From an uncultured Bacilli bacterium (GTDB lineage: Bacteria > Bacillota_I > Bacilli_A > RF39 > UBA660): a DNA stretch of 13,189 nucleotides. Below, piece by piece: positions 1 to 5,000 of the stretch. The DNA lies in assembly GCA_910586865.1 (NCBI GenBank), contig CAJUIY010000046.1, forward strand, positions 1-13,189, in the 5' to 3' direction. Numbering within the stretch: the first letter of the stretch is position 1; each line of letters starts with the position of its first letter. The notes under the pieces are model-generated. The model worked only from the letters and a program-made list of their open reading frames with translations, searched no databases and was not told where the DNA came from. The translations under genes were made by a program, and so were the position numbers.

Positions 1-114
1 TTTTTCTTCCATTTCATGACGCTCATTTAAGATTCTTTCAACTCTTTCATTTTCTGCTTGATTACAATACGAGTCATAGCCTGATACATAGCTTGTTAAA
101 TCTCTAGTGTTCAT
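1..114 (-). CDS. Partial phage early gene of unknown function (5' end only)
   Basis: An ATG at 114-112 follows a strong AGGAGGA Shine-Dalgarno and opens a frame that stays open for 38 codons to the left edge. The visible N-terminus begins MNTRDLTSYVSGYDSYC and then becomes rich in Glu and Arg, as in a helical segment. It starts 14 bases after the stop of the loader-like gene, and the SD overlaps that stop, so it belongs to the same minus-strand early operon. Its position after the initiator and loader suggests a further replication or early gene, but I recognise no family in the visible part. Confidence 0.6.
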   Translation of the reverse strand, partial: MNTRDLTSYVSGYDSYCNQAENERVERILNERHEMEEK

Positions 115-128
115 TGTGATTATTCCTC

Positions 129-617
129 CTAATATTCATTTTCCATTGTTTTATAAGTTTCTTCTACTTTTCTTGGATGTTGTTCTTTATATTTTTTATA
201 AACCCCTTTAAATGTTTTTTCATCTAAATTCTCTAATTCTTCACGTGATACATTCATATCTCTTTTTTTGAATAATGTTAGTAGATAAGTAATCGACGAA
301 CATTTGCTATAGTGATTGTTATACTCATCTAATGTCATAAATTTATGACATAACTGACAATCTATTTTGAAGTTATCGTTGTTTTTTTCTTTTTGTTGTT
401 CAATAGTTGATAATCCACTAATTAAATCTTGTGGCATCGGAATTCTATTTCGATTTCTTTCTATCGATAGGTACCTTTCTAGATTGCCGTAAACATCATC
501 TCGATTGTATTTTCTTAAGATTTTATACCATTCATCGTTAACAGCATCAGATTTAGCCATATTTTGATAATAGATTCTAACTTTTTCTAAAAGTTCGTAT
601 ATTTCATCCTCGTTCAT
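129..617 (-). CDS. G39P/DnaI-like phage helicase loader with C-terminal zinc finger
   Basis: The first ~75 residues resemble the loader-and-inhibitor G39P family (from phage SPP1), which binds the replicative helicase and helps deliver it to the origin: a helical domain with the pattern IYELLEKVRIYYQN, then DEWYKIL and DDVYGNLERYL. A zinc-binding motif follows (C87, C90, H102, C106), then a charged helical tail; the protein is 162 residues. I prefer the ATG at 617, with AGGAG ten bases upstream, over the in-frame TTG at 635, which has no SD of its own. The gene overlaps the end of the initiator gene by 14 bases, so the pair is probably translationally coupled. Family assignment is from pattern recognition. 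A generic phage zinc-finger protein is the alternative. Confidence 0.6.
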   Translation of the reverse strand: MNEDEIYELLEKVRIYYQNMAKSDAVNDEWYKILRKYNRDDVYGNLERYLSIERNRNRIPMPQDLISGLSTIEQQKEKNNDNFKIDCQLCHKFMTLDEYNNHYSKCSSITYLLTLFKKRDMNVSREELENLDEKTFKGVYKKYKEQHPRKVEETYKTMENEY

Positions 618-1434
618 TCTTACGTTTCTCCTCAACCCTTTTTCTTACTTCATCCCATTTACTTAATTTTTGATTTTGCTCAGAACTATCATTTTGATTA
701 TCGCCTTTACCTTGACGAAATTTTTCAATATATTTTTTCGCTTCTTCTAAGGTTCTAACATTTGCTTTCTTCCAGTTAAATAGTACTTTGTCTATGTACT
801 TGATATAAAACACACCATTCGTAACACCTTCAGCAATGGCTAGTTTTATAATGTCTACTGGATATTCCCACATTTTTATTTTTTCTAATTCTAATGGAGT
901 AATTGTCCTACCGAATTCTTTCTCTAATATTTCGCAAACTTCCAAACACTTTGAATCAAGTTCGTCTATATTACTACTTCTATCTATATTTAGTAATTCT
1001 TTACTACTCTCTTCTATACTAATCTTATCTATACTATTCTTATCTATACTGGGTTGCCAGTTGGTTGCCAAATGGTTGCCAGTGTATTCATCGTCTTTTA
1101 AACTATAAACTTTTTCATTTACAATCAGTTGTCTCTTTTCATCAAGATGTATAGTAGGATTATATCTATCTTTTCTAATGGTGTTGTGTATGAGCCAATG
1201 TCTAACTACACACACTTTGCTTTCAAAAGGTATTAAATACCTCTTTGCTATTAATAATTTAAAATCATCTTCTTTTGCCCCTATGATTCGCATGATTGAA
1301 TTACAGTTATCAATAAAGCCATCATCATCTGCCCTTATATTTAAATGAAAATATAAGGCCTGAGTTGTTAATGGCATATCTAAAAAATCATCACTATCTG
1401 CAATTGTTTTATCAAACATTCTTTTTTGTGCCAT
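604..1434 (-). CDS. Phage replication initiator / replisome organizer with DnaD domain
   Basis: This 276-residue protein has the layout of phage DnaD-type initiators. An N-terminal winged-helix region (about 1-110) has the typical RMFDKTIADSDDFLDMP and ADDDGFIDN motifs. A low-complexity linker (about 115-155) follows, then a DnaD-like domain (about 160-235) with EFGRTITPLELEKI and YIKYIDKVLFNW followed by KKANVRTLEEA. The C-terminal tail is charged. Such proteins bind origin DNA and recruit helicase and loader, and the next gene downstream is loader-like. The linker is encoded by tandem DNA repeats that may be the origin. Translation starts at the ATG at 1434, with AGGTG seven bases upstream. 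That SD lies in the 3' arm of a hairpin, which suggests translational control. Confidence 0.88.
   Translation of the reverse strand: MAQKRMFDKTIADSDDFLDMPLTTQALYFHLNIRADDDGFIDNCNSIMRIIGAKEDDFKLLIAKRYLIPFESKVCVVRHWLIHNTIRKDRYNPTIHLDEKRQLIVNEKVYSLKDDEYTGNHLATNWQPSIDKNSIDKISIEESSKELLNIDRSSNIDELDSKCLEVCEILEKEFGRTITPLELEKIKMWEYPVDIIKLAIAEGVTNGVFYIKYIDKVLFNWKKANVRTLEEAKKYIEKFRQGKGDNQNDSSEQNQKLSKWDEVRKRVEEKRKNERG
1006..1083. repeat. Two sets of short direct repeats inside the initiator gene (candidate replication origin)
   Basis: Three 15-bp units end at 1020, 1035 and 1050; the last two share CTTATCTATACT and the first matches at 12 of 15 positions. Three 11-bp units follow at 1051-1061, 1062-1072 and 1073-1083, each with GGTTGCCA. 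The 11-bp set is conspicuously GC-rich in AT-rich surroundings and close to one helical turn in period, as expected of initiator-binding iterons. The repeats encode only the variable linker (SIDKNSIDK and NHLATNWQP). Placing the origin inside the initiator gene is established for lambdoid O genes and several Gram-positive phages. Origin function here is inferred. Confidence 0.5.
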
Positions 1435-1548
1435 TTAACAGCACCTCTTGACAAAAATACTATTTTGTAGTATTTTATAGGTGCTTTTTAAGCAAAGGGA
1501 ACTTTTACTTGCAGGTTGAGTTCTCTCTTTTTTTTTGTTTTTTTTCAT
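1435..1548 (-). CDS. 37-aa leader ORF abutting the initiator gene
   Basis: An ATG at 1548 follows AAGGAG at good spacing, and the frame stays open for 37 codons to a TAA that directly abuts the initiator ATG (TAAATG). The peptide starts MKKNKKKERTQPASK and ends FVKRCC. It is very basic and matches no family I know. Its stop position and its path through the hairpin that hides the initiator SD suggest that translating it matters more than the product: passing ribosomes would melt the hairpin and couple initiator translation to this leader. It could also be a minor phage peptide or a chance frame, but the SD and exact abutment argue against chance. Confidence 0.5.
   Translation of the reverse strand: MKKNKKKERTQPASKSSLCLKSTYKILQNSIFVKRCC
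1440..1485 (-). promoter_or_regulatory. Nested hairpin enclosing the initiator Shine-Dalgarno
   Basis: Outer arms AGCACCT (1440-1446) and AGGTGCT (1479-1485) enclose a second inverted repeat, AAATACTA (1455-1462) and TAGTATTT (1468-1475), with a 5-nt loop. In the minus-strand mRNA, the 3' outer arm contains the AGGTG that serves as SD for the initiator ATG at 1434. A closed hairpin should therefore block initiation. On plus it is followed by TTTTT and could also terminate antisense transcripts. Geometry is seen directly; function is inferred. Confidence 0.5.
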
Positions 1549-1558
1549 CGTTTTCTCC

Positions 1559-1672
1559 TTAAAAAAATATAATTAATGCTACAATCACTAATACGATGTG
1601 ATATGTAATCAATGCTTTTGCAATACCTTTTAGTGGTAGTTCTTTAGCTACTTCAATCAATTCTTCTTTCAT
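1559..1672 (-). CDS. 37-aa tail-anchored small membrane protein
   Basis: The gene starts at ATG 1672 with AAGGA upstream, two bases after the TAG of the preceding ORF. It encodes MKEELIEVAKELPLKGIAKA followed by a hydrophobic stretch (about residues 22-37, LITYHIVLVIVALIIFF) that runs to the C-terminus. The shape is a short cytoplasmic helix with one C-terminal membrane segment. Its stop overlaps the SD of the next small ORF, so it is part of a tightly packed minus-strand early operon. I recognise no family. Tiny early membrane peptides of phages are sometimes toxins, host modulators or holin-like, but nothing here decides between these. Confidence 0.55.
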   Translation of the reverse strand: MKEELIEVAKELPLKGIAKALITYHIVLVIVALIIFF

Positions 1673-1674
1673 TT

Positions 1675-1800
1675 CTATCCTTCTTTCTTTTTTACTTCAT
1701 ACGTTACTTTTATTTTTTCTTGAAATTCGTAAAGCTCCATTAGATACTTCATCATATCTTTTTGTTTTTCTTTTATAAATTCAGATATATTTTTTTTCAT
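1675..1800 (-). CDS. 41-aa helical phage early protein, first visible gene of the replication operon
   Basis: An ATG at 1800 follows GAGGTGAAAGA and opens a 41-codon frame (MKKNISEFIKEKQKDMMKYL and onward) ending in KKKEG. It is lysine-rich, predicted wholly helical and probably cytoplasmic. It is the first gene I can see on minus downstream of the divergent interval 1801-1918, and it nearly overlaps the next ORF. The Shine-Dalgarno and packing support a real gene. No family is recognised, and I found no convincing minus-strand promoter directly upstream. Confidence 0.5.
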   Translation of the reverse strand: MKKNISEFIKEKQKDMMKYLMELYEFQEKIKVTYEVKKKEG

Positions 1801-1864
1801 TCTTTCACCTCACTATAAAGTATTCTTTGCTCGACATATTTTTTACTAATCGTGGTTATATTTA

Positions 1865-1893
1865 TTGTCTTATTTTTCCTTCCAAGATATAAT
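1865..1893 (+). promoter_or_regulatory. Promoter of the 1919 gene: TTGTCT-N17-TATAAT
   Basis: TTGTCT at 1865-1870 and a consensus TATAAT at 1888-1893 are separated by 17 bases, giving a predicted start near 1900. The gene's very strong SD (AAAGGAGGTGAT, 1901-1912) follows immediately. The -10 box lies in the gap of an inverted repeat (1878-1905). Confidence 0.6.
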
Positions 1894-1905
1894 TTTCTTG
1901 AAAGG
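1878..1905. promoter_or_regulatory. Inverted repeat flanking the -10 box (candidate operator)
   Basis: CCTTCCAAGA at 1878-1887 and TCTTGAAAGG at 1896-1905 are inverted repeats matching at 9 of 10 positions, separated by 8 bases that contain the TATAAT. A dimeric repressor bound here would cover the core promoter. The right arm also includes the start of the SD, so an RNA hairpin is possible if transcription starts further upstream. Confidence 0.4.
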
Positions 1906-1918
1906 AGGTGATATTTAC

Positions 1919-2479
1919 ATGATTTTAAACATTGTAATAACTATCTCTGATTGGATACAAATTGGCATTGCTATAATAACGTTAGTAAGCGTTATTATTT
2001 CTCTTATAATAGCTATATTAACTCTAAAGCAAAACACTAGAATGATTGAAAATTCAACTAAGCCAAGTGTGATTATCTATAAAGATATTTTAGATATTAA
2101 TAGCCCATTAGAATATCTTGTTATTAAAAATGTTGGTAACTCACTAGCTTATATTACTTCTATTGAATTCGATAAAACTAAATTACATAAGATAAGTGAT
2201 GGCGATATCAAAGAAGCTACTAAAGCATTTGACTTTTTAAATAATAGTACTCTCGCACCACAACAACTTTATAGAATTCCAATTAATACTAAAGATTTAG
2301 AATTTGATACTATCACTTTTGATATTTTTTATTCTGATGGTGTAAAAAAATATAAAGAACAAAATACGATATATCTTAAACAAGATCAAAAAATTCCTTA
2401 TATAAAACAACATCAGTCTAACAATGAATTAAAAGTTATATCTAATGCTATTCAAGAACTTATTAAACGCATTAGTTAA
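1919..2479 (+). CDS. Unknown protein with N-terminal membrane anchor and soluble beta-rich domain
   Basis: I start it at ATG 1919 because a 12-base match to the 16S anti-SD lies just upstream; an upstream in-frame extension to 1865 would overlap the promoter. The 186-residue product has one membrane segment (about 12-36). The residues just after it (KQNTR) are basic and those before it are not, so the C-terminal domain should be cytoplasmic by the positive-inside rule. The rest looks beta-rich, with the phrase YLVIKNVGNSLAYITSIEFD seen in uncharacterised membrane-anchored proteins of Gram-positive phages. It lies in opposite orientation to the flanking minus genes and has its own promoter, the arrangement of a moron expressed in the lysogen. 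Superinfection exclusion is possible but unproven. Confidence 0.7.
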   Translation: MILNIVITISDWIQIGIAIITLVSVIISLIIAILTLKQNTRMIENSTKPSVIIYKDILDINSPLEYLVIKNVGNSLAYITSIEFDKTKLHKISDGDIKEATKAFDFLNNSTLAPQQLYRIPINTKDLEFDTITFDIFYSDGVKKYKEQNTIYLKQDQKIPYIKQHQSNNELKVISNAIQELIKRIS

Positions 2480-2661
2480 ACTATTTCAACATTGAATGAT
2501 AAAATAACAAATAATATAAGTGTTAAAATTATCAAGCTTGCCATTATTAGCTTATAAATTTTAAAAGCAACATCTAAATCTTTTATATAAATCACGATGA
2601 CTGATAATATACCAAATATAATAACGATTATGTCTATTGTTATTACAATTAAATTCATCAT
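2476..2661 (-). CDS. 61-aa two-helix membrane protein
   Basis: Two hydrophobic segments (about 3-26 and 37-57) flank a short loop IKDLDVAFKIYK, and almost nothing else remains, so this is a small helical-hairpin membrane protein. The first ATG (2661) has AGGAGAG at suitable spacing; the adjacent ATG at 2658 is equally possible. It begins eight bases after the Cro-like regulator gene and should be co-transcribed with it. Its stop overlaps the stop of the convergent 1919 gene by four bases. I do not recognise a family. Its place directly behind an early regulator makes it an early-expressed membrane factor. Confidence 0.6.
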   Translation of the reverse strand: MMNLIVITIDIIVIIFGILSVIVIYIKDLDVAFKIYKLIMASLIILTLILFVILSFNVEIV

Positions 2662-2669
2662 ACTCTCTC

Positions 2670-2927
2670 CTATTCTTCCTTTTTTTCTTTTATAACATTG
2701 TTGCTATTAGTTACATTATATTCCACAAAAAAATCAGACAATTTACATTCTAAAATATTAGCTATTTGTTGAAATGTTTCAATCTTTACTTTTTGTGGGT
2801 TAACTTCATAATCACAATACGTAACTCTTGATATTTCCATTAATTCAGCCATTTTATCTTGAGTAAGTCCTACTCTATTTCTTAATGACTTCATATTATT
2901 TGAAATGTACTTTAACTTATCTTTCAT
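2670..2927 (-). CDS. XRE-family (Cro-like) transcriptional regulator
   Basis: The 85-residue protein is almost entirely a helix-turn-helix domain (about residues 8-66). LTQDKMAELMEISRVTYCDYEVNPQ is the positioning and recognition helix pair, and VKIETFQQIANILECKLSDFF completes the fold. Translation starts at ATG 2927 with AAGGAGG six bases upstream. It is divergent from a second XRE gene and has a strong promoter (2950-2978) overlapping a palindromic operator. In temperate phages this arrangement gives a lytic Cro-like regulator facing the CI-like repressor. The role assignment rests on orientation, since this gene points toward the replication operon. Confidence 0.85.
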   Translation of the reverse strand: MKDKLKYISNNMKSLRNRVGLTQDKMAELMEISRVTYCDYEVNPQKVKIETFQQIANILECKLSDFFVEYNVTNSNNVIKEKKEE

Positions 2928-2949
2928 ATTTTTCCTCCTTACACTTACA

Positions 2950-2978
2950 ATTATAGTAACTATAAGCTACATTGTCAA
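2950..2978 (-). promoter_or_regulatory. Strong minus-strand early promoter TTGACA-N17-TATAAT
   Basis: On the minus strand, a full-consensus -35 (plus coordinates 2973-2978) and a full-consensus -10 (2950-2955) are separated by exactly 17 bases. It drives the Cro-like gene and the small membrane gene behind it. A perfect promoter in a lysogeny module implies tight repression, and a palindrome (2952-2964) overlaps its -10 and spacer. Confidence 0.85.
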
Positions 2979-3004
2979 GTGCTTTTTATCTAAAAGTTAC
3001 TTTT
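2952..3004. promoter_or_regulatory. Pair of 13-bp operator-like palindromes
   Basis: TATAGTAACTATA (2952-2964) and AAAAGTTACTTTT (2992-3004) are near-palindromes with the common core AGTnACT, and their centres are 40 bp apart, about four helical turns. The first overlaps the minus-strand promoter. The second sits just upstream of the plus-strand -35. They are the natural candidates for binding by one or both XRE regulators. Confidence 0.55.
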
Positions 3005-3007
3005 TTA

Positions 3008-3036
3008 TTTACTTTTTGTGACAATAGATATATAAT
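3008..3036 (+). promoter_or_regulatory. Repressor-operon promoter TTTACT-N17-TATAAT
   Basis: TTTACT at 3008-3013 (four of six consensus) and TATAAT at 3031-3036 are 17 bases apart, with predicted start near 3043, about 20 bases before the GTG at 3062. The weaker -35, compared with the opposing promoter, fits a maintained repressor promoter. Confidence 0.6.
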
Positions 3037-3061
3037 CAATATATAAGAAAGGAGAGATAAT

Positions 3062-3406
3062 GTGAATTTTTTATCTACTAACATCAAATTTTTAAGACAA
3101 GAAAATAATTTAACACAAGAAGATATTGGTAAAATAGTAGGAAAATCTAGAGTACTTGTAAGTCAATGGGAATCAGACGAAAGAGAAATTACTACTGAAG
3201 ACATAATAAAATTATCCAATCATTTTAATATTCCAATGGATACATTAGTTGGTAAAGATTTAAGAAATGAAGATGATCCCTTTGATGAATTAGATGTCCT
3301 CTTTAGTAAAAATAAAGATATATTAACAGATGAGGATAAAGAATATATGAAATTCATCATAGAAAAAAGAAAACGTGAAGTAGATAAAATGTTAGATGGA
3401 GAATAA
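3062..3406 (+). CDS. XRE-family repressor (CI/ImmR-like)
   Basis: Residues about 8-62 form a helix-turn-helix (LTQEDIGKIVGKSRVLVSQWESDEREITTEDIIKL split across its helices). A charged C-terminal segment (about 70-114) is probably for oligomerisation or protease contact. The start is GTG 3062 with AAAGGAGAG upstream; the ATG two bases earlier is immediately followed by TGA out of frame. An HExxH protease gene comes next, as in ICEBs1, where ImmA cleaves the repressor ImmR to induce the element. By analogy this is the immunity repressor controlling the divergent early promoter. It lacks a LexA/CI-type S24 domain, which agrees with ImmA-dependent rather than RecA-dependent inactivation. Confidence 0.85.
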   Translation: MNFLSTNIKFLRQENNLTQEDIGKIVGKSRVLVSQWESDEREITTEDIIKLSNHFNIPMDTLVGKDLRNEDDPFDELDVLFSKNKDILTDEDKEYMKFIIEKRKREVDKMLDGE

Positions 3407-3416
3407 TTATATAAAC

Positions 3417-3440
3417 TAAGTATGCTAGTACAGGTACTTA
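3417..3440 (+). promoter_or_regulatory. 5' UTR hairpin with conserved 10-nt loop, copy 1
   Basis: Arms TAAGTAT (3417-3423) and GTACTTA (3434-3440) form seven pairs, closing with U-G, around the loop GCTAGTACAG (3424-3433). It lies between the repressor and protease genes, with its 3' end 22 bases before the protease ATG and just upstream of the SD. The identical loop with different but complementary arms recurs at 4381-4404. Confidence 0.55.
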
Positions 3441-3462
3441 CATAAAAAGGGAGTGTTGACAT

Positions 3463-3786
3463 ATGAATTTATATAATTTATTAACTAAAGAAATAACACA
3501 ACAAGAATTATTGAATTACTATAATGCGACTATTATGTATGAAAACTTACCAAATAAAATAAATGGTTGTGTAACTAATTATAGAGGGATAAACTTAATA
3601 TTTATAAACGATAAACTATCTCGCTATAAAAAGAAAAAAACAATATTGCATGAATTGGCACATATAGAATTAAATCAACTTAACCAAATAGATAATGATT
3701 TACTCGCCTTTAAAGTTGATAAATATGAGGATGATGCCGATTTATACATAAAAATGATATTAGACAACATAAAGGAGAATAGTTAA
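3463..3786 (+). CDS. ImmA/IrrE-family metallopeptidase
   Basis: A zinc-protease motif HELAH (H63, E64, H67) lies in the helix ILHELAHIELN, and an acidic cluster (EDDAD, 89-93) about 25 residues later can supply the third ligand. This is the pattern of the ImmA/IrrE (DUF955) family, which site-specifically cleaves XRE repressors. At 107 residues it is short for the family, containing little more than the catalytic core. The ATG at 3463 has AAAGGGAG upstream. It follows the XRE repressor by 56 bases, an interval that holds a conserved-loop hairpin, and the next gene begins one base after its stop. The likely role is derepression of the element by cutting the repressor. Confidence 0.85.
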   Translation: MNLYNLLTKEITQQELLNYYNATIMYENLPNKINGCVTNYRGINLIFINDKLSRYKKKKTILHELAHIELNQLNQIDNDLLAFKVDKYEDDADLYIKMILDNIKENS

Positions 3787-3787
3787 A

Positions 3788-4243
3788 ATGAAATACGGAA
3801 TAAGAACACCAAGTGTAAAAAGAAGTATAAGTGCAAGAACTACAGGTAGAGTAAAAAGAGCTATAAAAAGTTCTGTTAACCCTACTTATGGTAAAAAAGG
3901 AATGGGAATTGTAAATAGTCCAAAAAAAGCAGTATACAATAAAGTATACAACAAAACTACAGTTAATCCTTTAGATATATCTAATAAAAGTTTGTCTTAT
4001 TCAACCTCAACTAAAAATAATAATTCAGATGTAAATATAGAAGAAGTTATTAATAATAGAGCCGGAACCAGAAATAAATGGATCGCACTAACCTTATGTT
4101 TATTTTTAGGCTGCTTTGGAGCACATAAACTTTATGAAGGTAAATCCGAAATGGGAGTCTTATATTTGTTTACAATTGGTCTTTTCGGAATTGGAGTGTT
4201 GATAGATTTTATTAACATATTACGCAAACCTACTATATATTAA
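3788..4243 (+). CDS. TM2-domain membrane protein with basic N-terminal region
   Basis: The C-terminal third (about 96-148) is a TM2 domain: RNKWIALTLCLFLGCFGAHK, then YEGKSEMGVLYLFTIGLFG, giving two membrane helices (about 98-113 and 122-143) joined by the typical G-AHKxYEGK turn. The first ~60 residues are strongly basic, with many KR and SVK patches, and may contact nucleic acid or lipid head groups. Residues 60-95 are a polar linker. The ATG at 3788 follows the protease stop by one base, with AAGGAG ten bases upstream, so the two are co-expressed from the lysogeny operon. TM2 proteins are frequent prophage cargo of unknown role; superinfection exclusion is a reasonable but untested guess. 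Confidence 0.78.
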   Translation: MKYGIRTPSVKRSISARTTGRVKRAIKSSVNPTYGKKGMGIVNSPKKAVYNKVYNKTTVNPLDISNKSLSYSTSTKNNNSDVNIEEVINNRAGTRNKWIALTLCLFLGCFGAHKLYEGKSEMGVLYLFTIGLFGIGVLIDFINILRKPTIY

Positions 4244-4247
4244 TAAC

Positions 4248-4283
4248 AAAAAAGAGACATGCCCTGACAAAGTCACATCTCAT
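4248..4283 (-). ncRNA. Very short minus-strand transcription unit ending in an intrinsic terminator
   Basis: GAGACATG (4254-4261) and CACATCTC (4274-4281) pair fully only in minus-strand RNA, where the two imperfect positions become G-U wobbles, and they are followed there by six U (4248-4253). A promoter for the same strand (4290-4319) would start transcription near 4283, so the RNA would be about 36 nt and almost all hairpin. It lies right behind the TM2 gene stop. It may be a tiny RNA, or simply a terminator guarding the plus-strand operon. Confidence 0.4.
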
Positions 4284-4289
4284 AATTAG

Positions 4290-4319
4290 AGTATATCACA
4301 AATCGGTAAAATTTACCAA
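4290..4319 (-). promoter_or_regulatory. Minus-strand promoter TTGGTA-N18-TATACT overlapped by a palindrome
   Basis: The -35 is at plus 4314-4319 and the -10 at 4290-4295, with an 18-base spacer. A 13-bp palindrome, GGTAAAATTTACC (4305-4317), overlaps the -35 and could be an operator. The match is moderate (four of six and five of six). Confidence 0.4.
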
Positions 4320-4354
4320 AAGAAAACAACGTTTTTTTTAACAGAGGATCAACG

Positions 4355-4364
4355 TGGTATACCA
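4355..4364. repeat. Perfect 10-bp palindrome TGGTATACCA
   Basis: It lies in the gap between the TM2 and zinc-ribbon genes, within a longer imperfect dyad (AAC before, GTT after). It may be a regulator site for this internal interval. I see no matching second copy, so evidence is limited to the symmetry itself. Confidence 0.25.
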
Positions 4365-4380
4365 AGAGTTATTTTTGATT

Positions 4381-4404
4381 AAAATACGCTAGTACAGGTA
4401 TTTT
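4381..4404 (+). promoter_or_regulatory. 5' UTR hairpin with conserved 10-nt loop, copy 2
   Basis: Arms AAAATAC (4381-4387) and GTATTTT (4398-4404) pair perfectly, and two flanking T-A pairs lengthen the stem to nine. The loop GCTAGTACAG (4388-4397) is identical to that at 3424-3433 although the stem sequences differ. The 3' end lies 29 bases before the ATG of the zinc-ribbon gene. Confidence 0.55.
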
Positions 4405-4433
4405 AAAATAGATGTAGAAAGGAGAAAAGCATT

Positions 4434-5000
4434 ATGAAGTACTGCAGTAAATGTGGAAAAAAAATGGAAAAGGAGCAAAAATTCTGCCCAAATTGTGGAG
4501 CTGAATCATCTGAAAAAAATAAAGATCAAAAAAAGAAAAAAAGTGTAGGAAAAATAGTATTACTTTCTATTGTTGCGTTTTTTTCAACTTGTTTTTTGAT
4601 ACTAATTATAACTTCTGCAATAGCATCCGATGATGCTAATACTGATTTTAGTCAATACCAGGAATTAAACCCACAAGACTTACATAGAGATTTTATCAAT
4701 AATGAGATATCAGCAGAAGAAAAATACAGAGGTAACCAATATCGTTTTACTGGAACAATATATAGTATCGAGCAATTCTTAACTGATAATTATATTGAAA
4801 TAAGATATCCATATGACGATGATAATAGTAAAGTTATAGAATTAGATGCGTATTTTAAATATAATTCCGAAGAAATTAAATCATTGAATAAAGATGATAC
4901 TGTAACTGTATACTGCAAATTTAAACAAATGGCTATAGAAAATTACAAAAATAAAATTACAACTTATACTTTTGAAAATTGCAAACTAAACAACCAATAA
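4434..5000 (+). CDS. Zinc-ribbon, single-pass membrane protein with OB-fold (tRNA_anti-like) domain
   Basis: An N-terminal zinc ribbon (C4, C7, C18, C21; YCSKCGKK and FCPNCGAE) is followed by a lysine-rich linker and one membrane helix (about 41-64). The C-terminal domain (about 80-185) has the YRFTGTIYSIE and DDTVTVYCKFKQ pattern of tRNA_anti-like OB-fold domains. The ribbon and lysines should be cytoplasmic and the OB domain outside. The ATG at 4434 follows AGAAAGGAG. It closes the plus-strand cargo genes before the recombinase; a conserved-loop hairpin lies in its leader, and a minus-strand small RNA terminates over its stop codon. Function is unknown. Proteins of this build are frequent in Bacillota and their prophages. 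Confidence 0.75.
   Translation: MKYCSKCGKKMEKEQKFCPNCGAESSEKNKDQKKKKSVGKIVLLSIVAFFSTCFLILIITSAIASDDANTDFSQYQELNPQDLHRDFINNEISAEEKYRGNQYRFTGTIYSIEQFLTDNYIEIRYPYDDDNSKVIELDAYFKYNSEEIKSLNKDDTVTVYCKFKQMAIENYKNKITTYTFENCKLNNQ

Noticed and set aside
836..1108. 90-codon plus-strand frame opposite the initiator gene
   Set aside because: Serine/leucine-rich shadow of the DnaD-type gene, with no SD and no domain.
2466..2480. A terminator between the convergent 1919 and 2476 genes
   Set aside because: Their stop codons overlap by four bases and I see no stem followed by a T-run there; any termination must occur inside the opposing gene.
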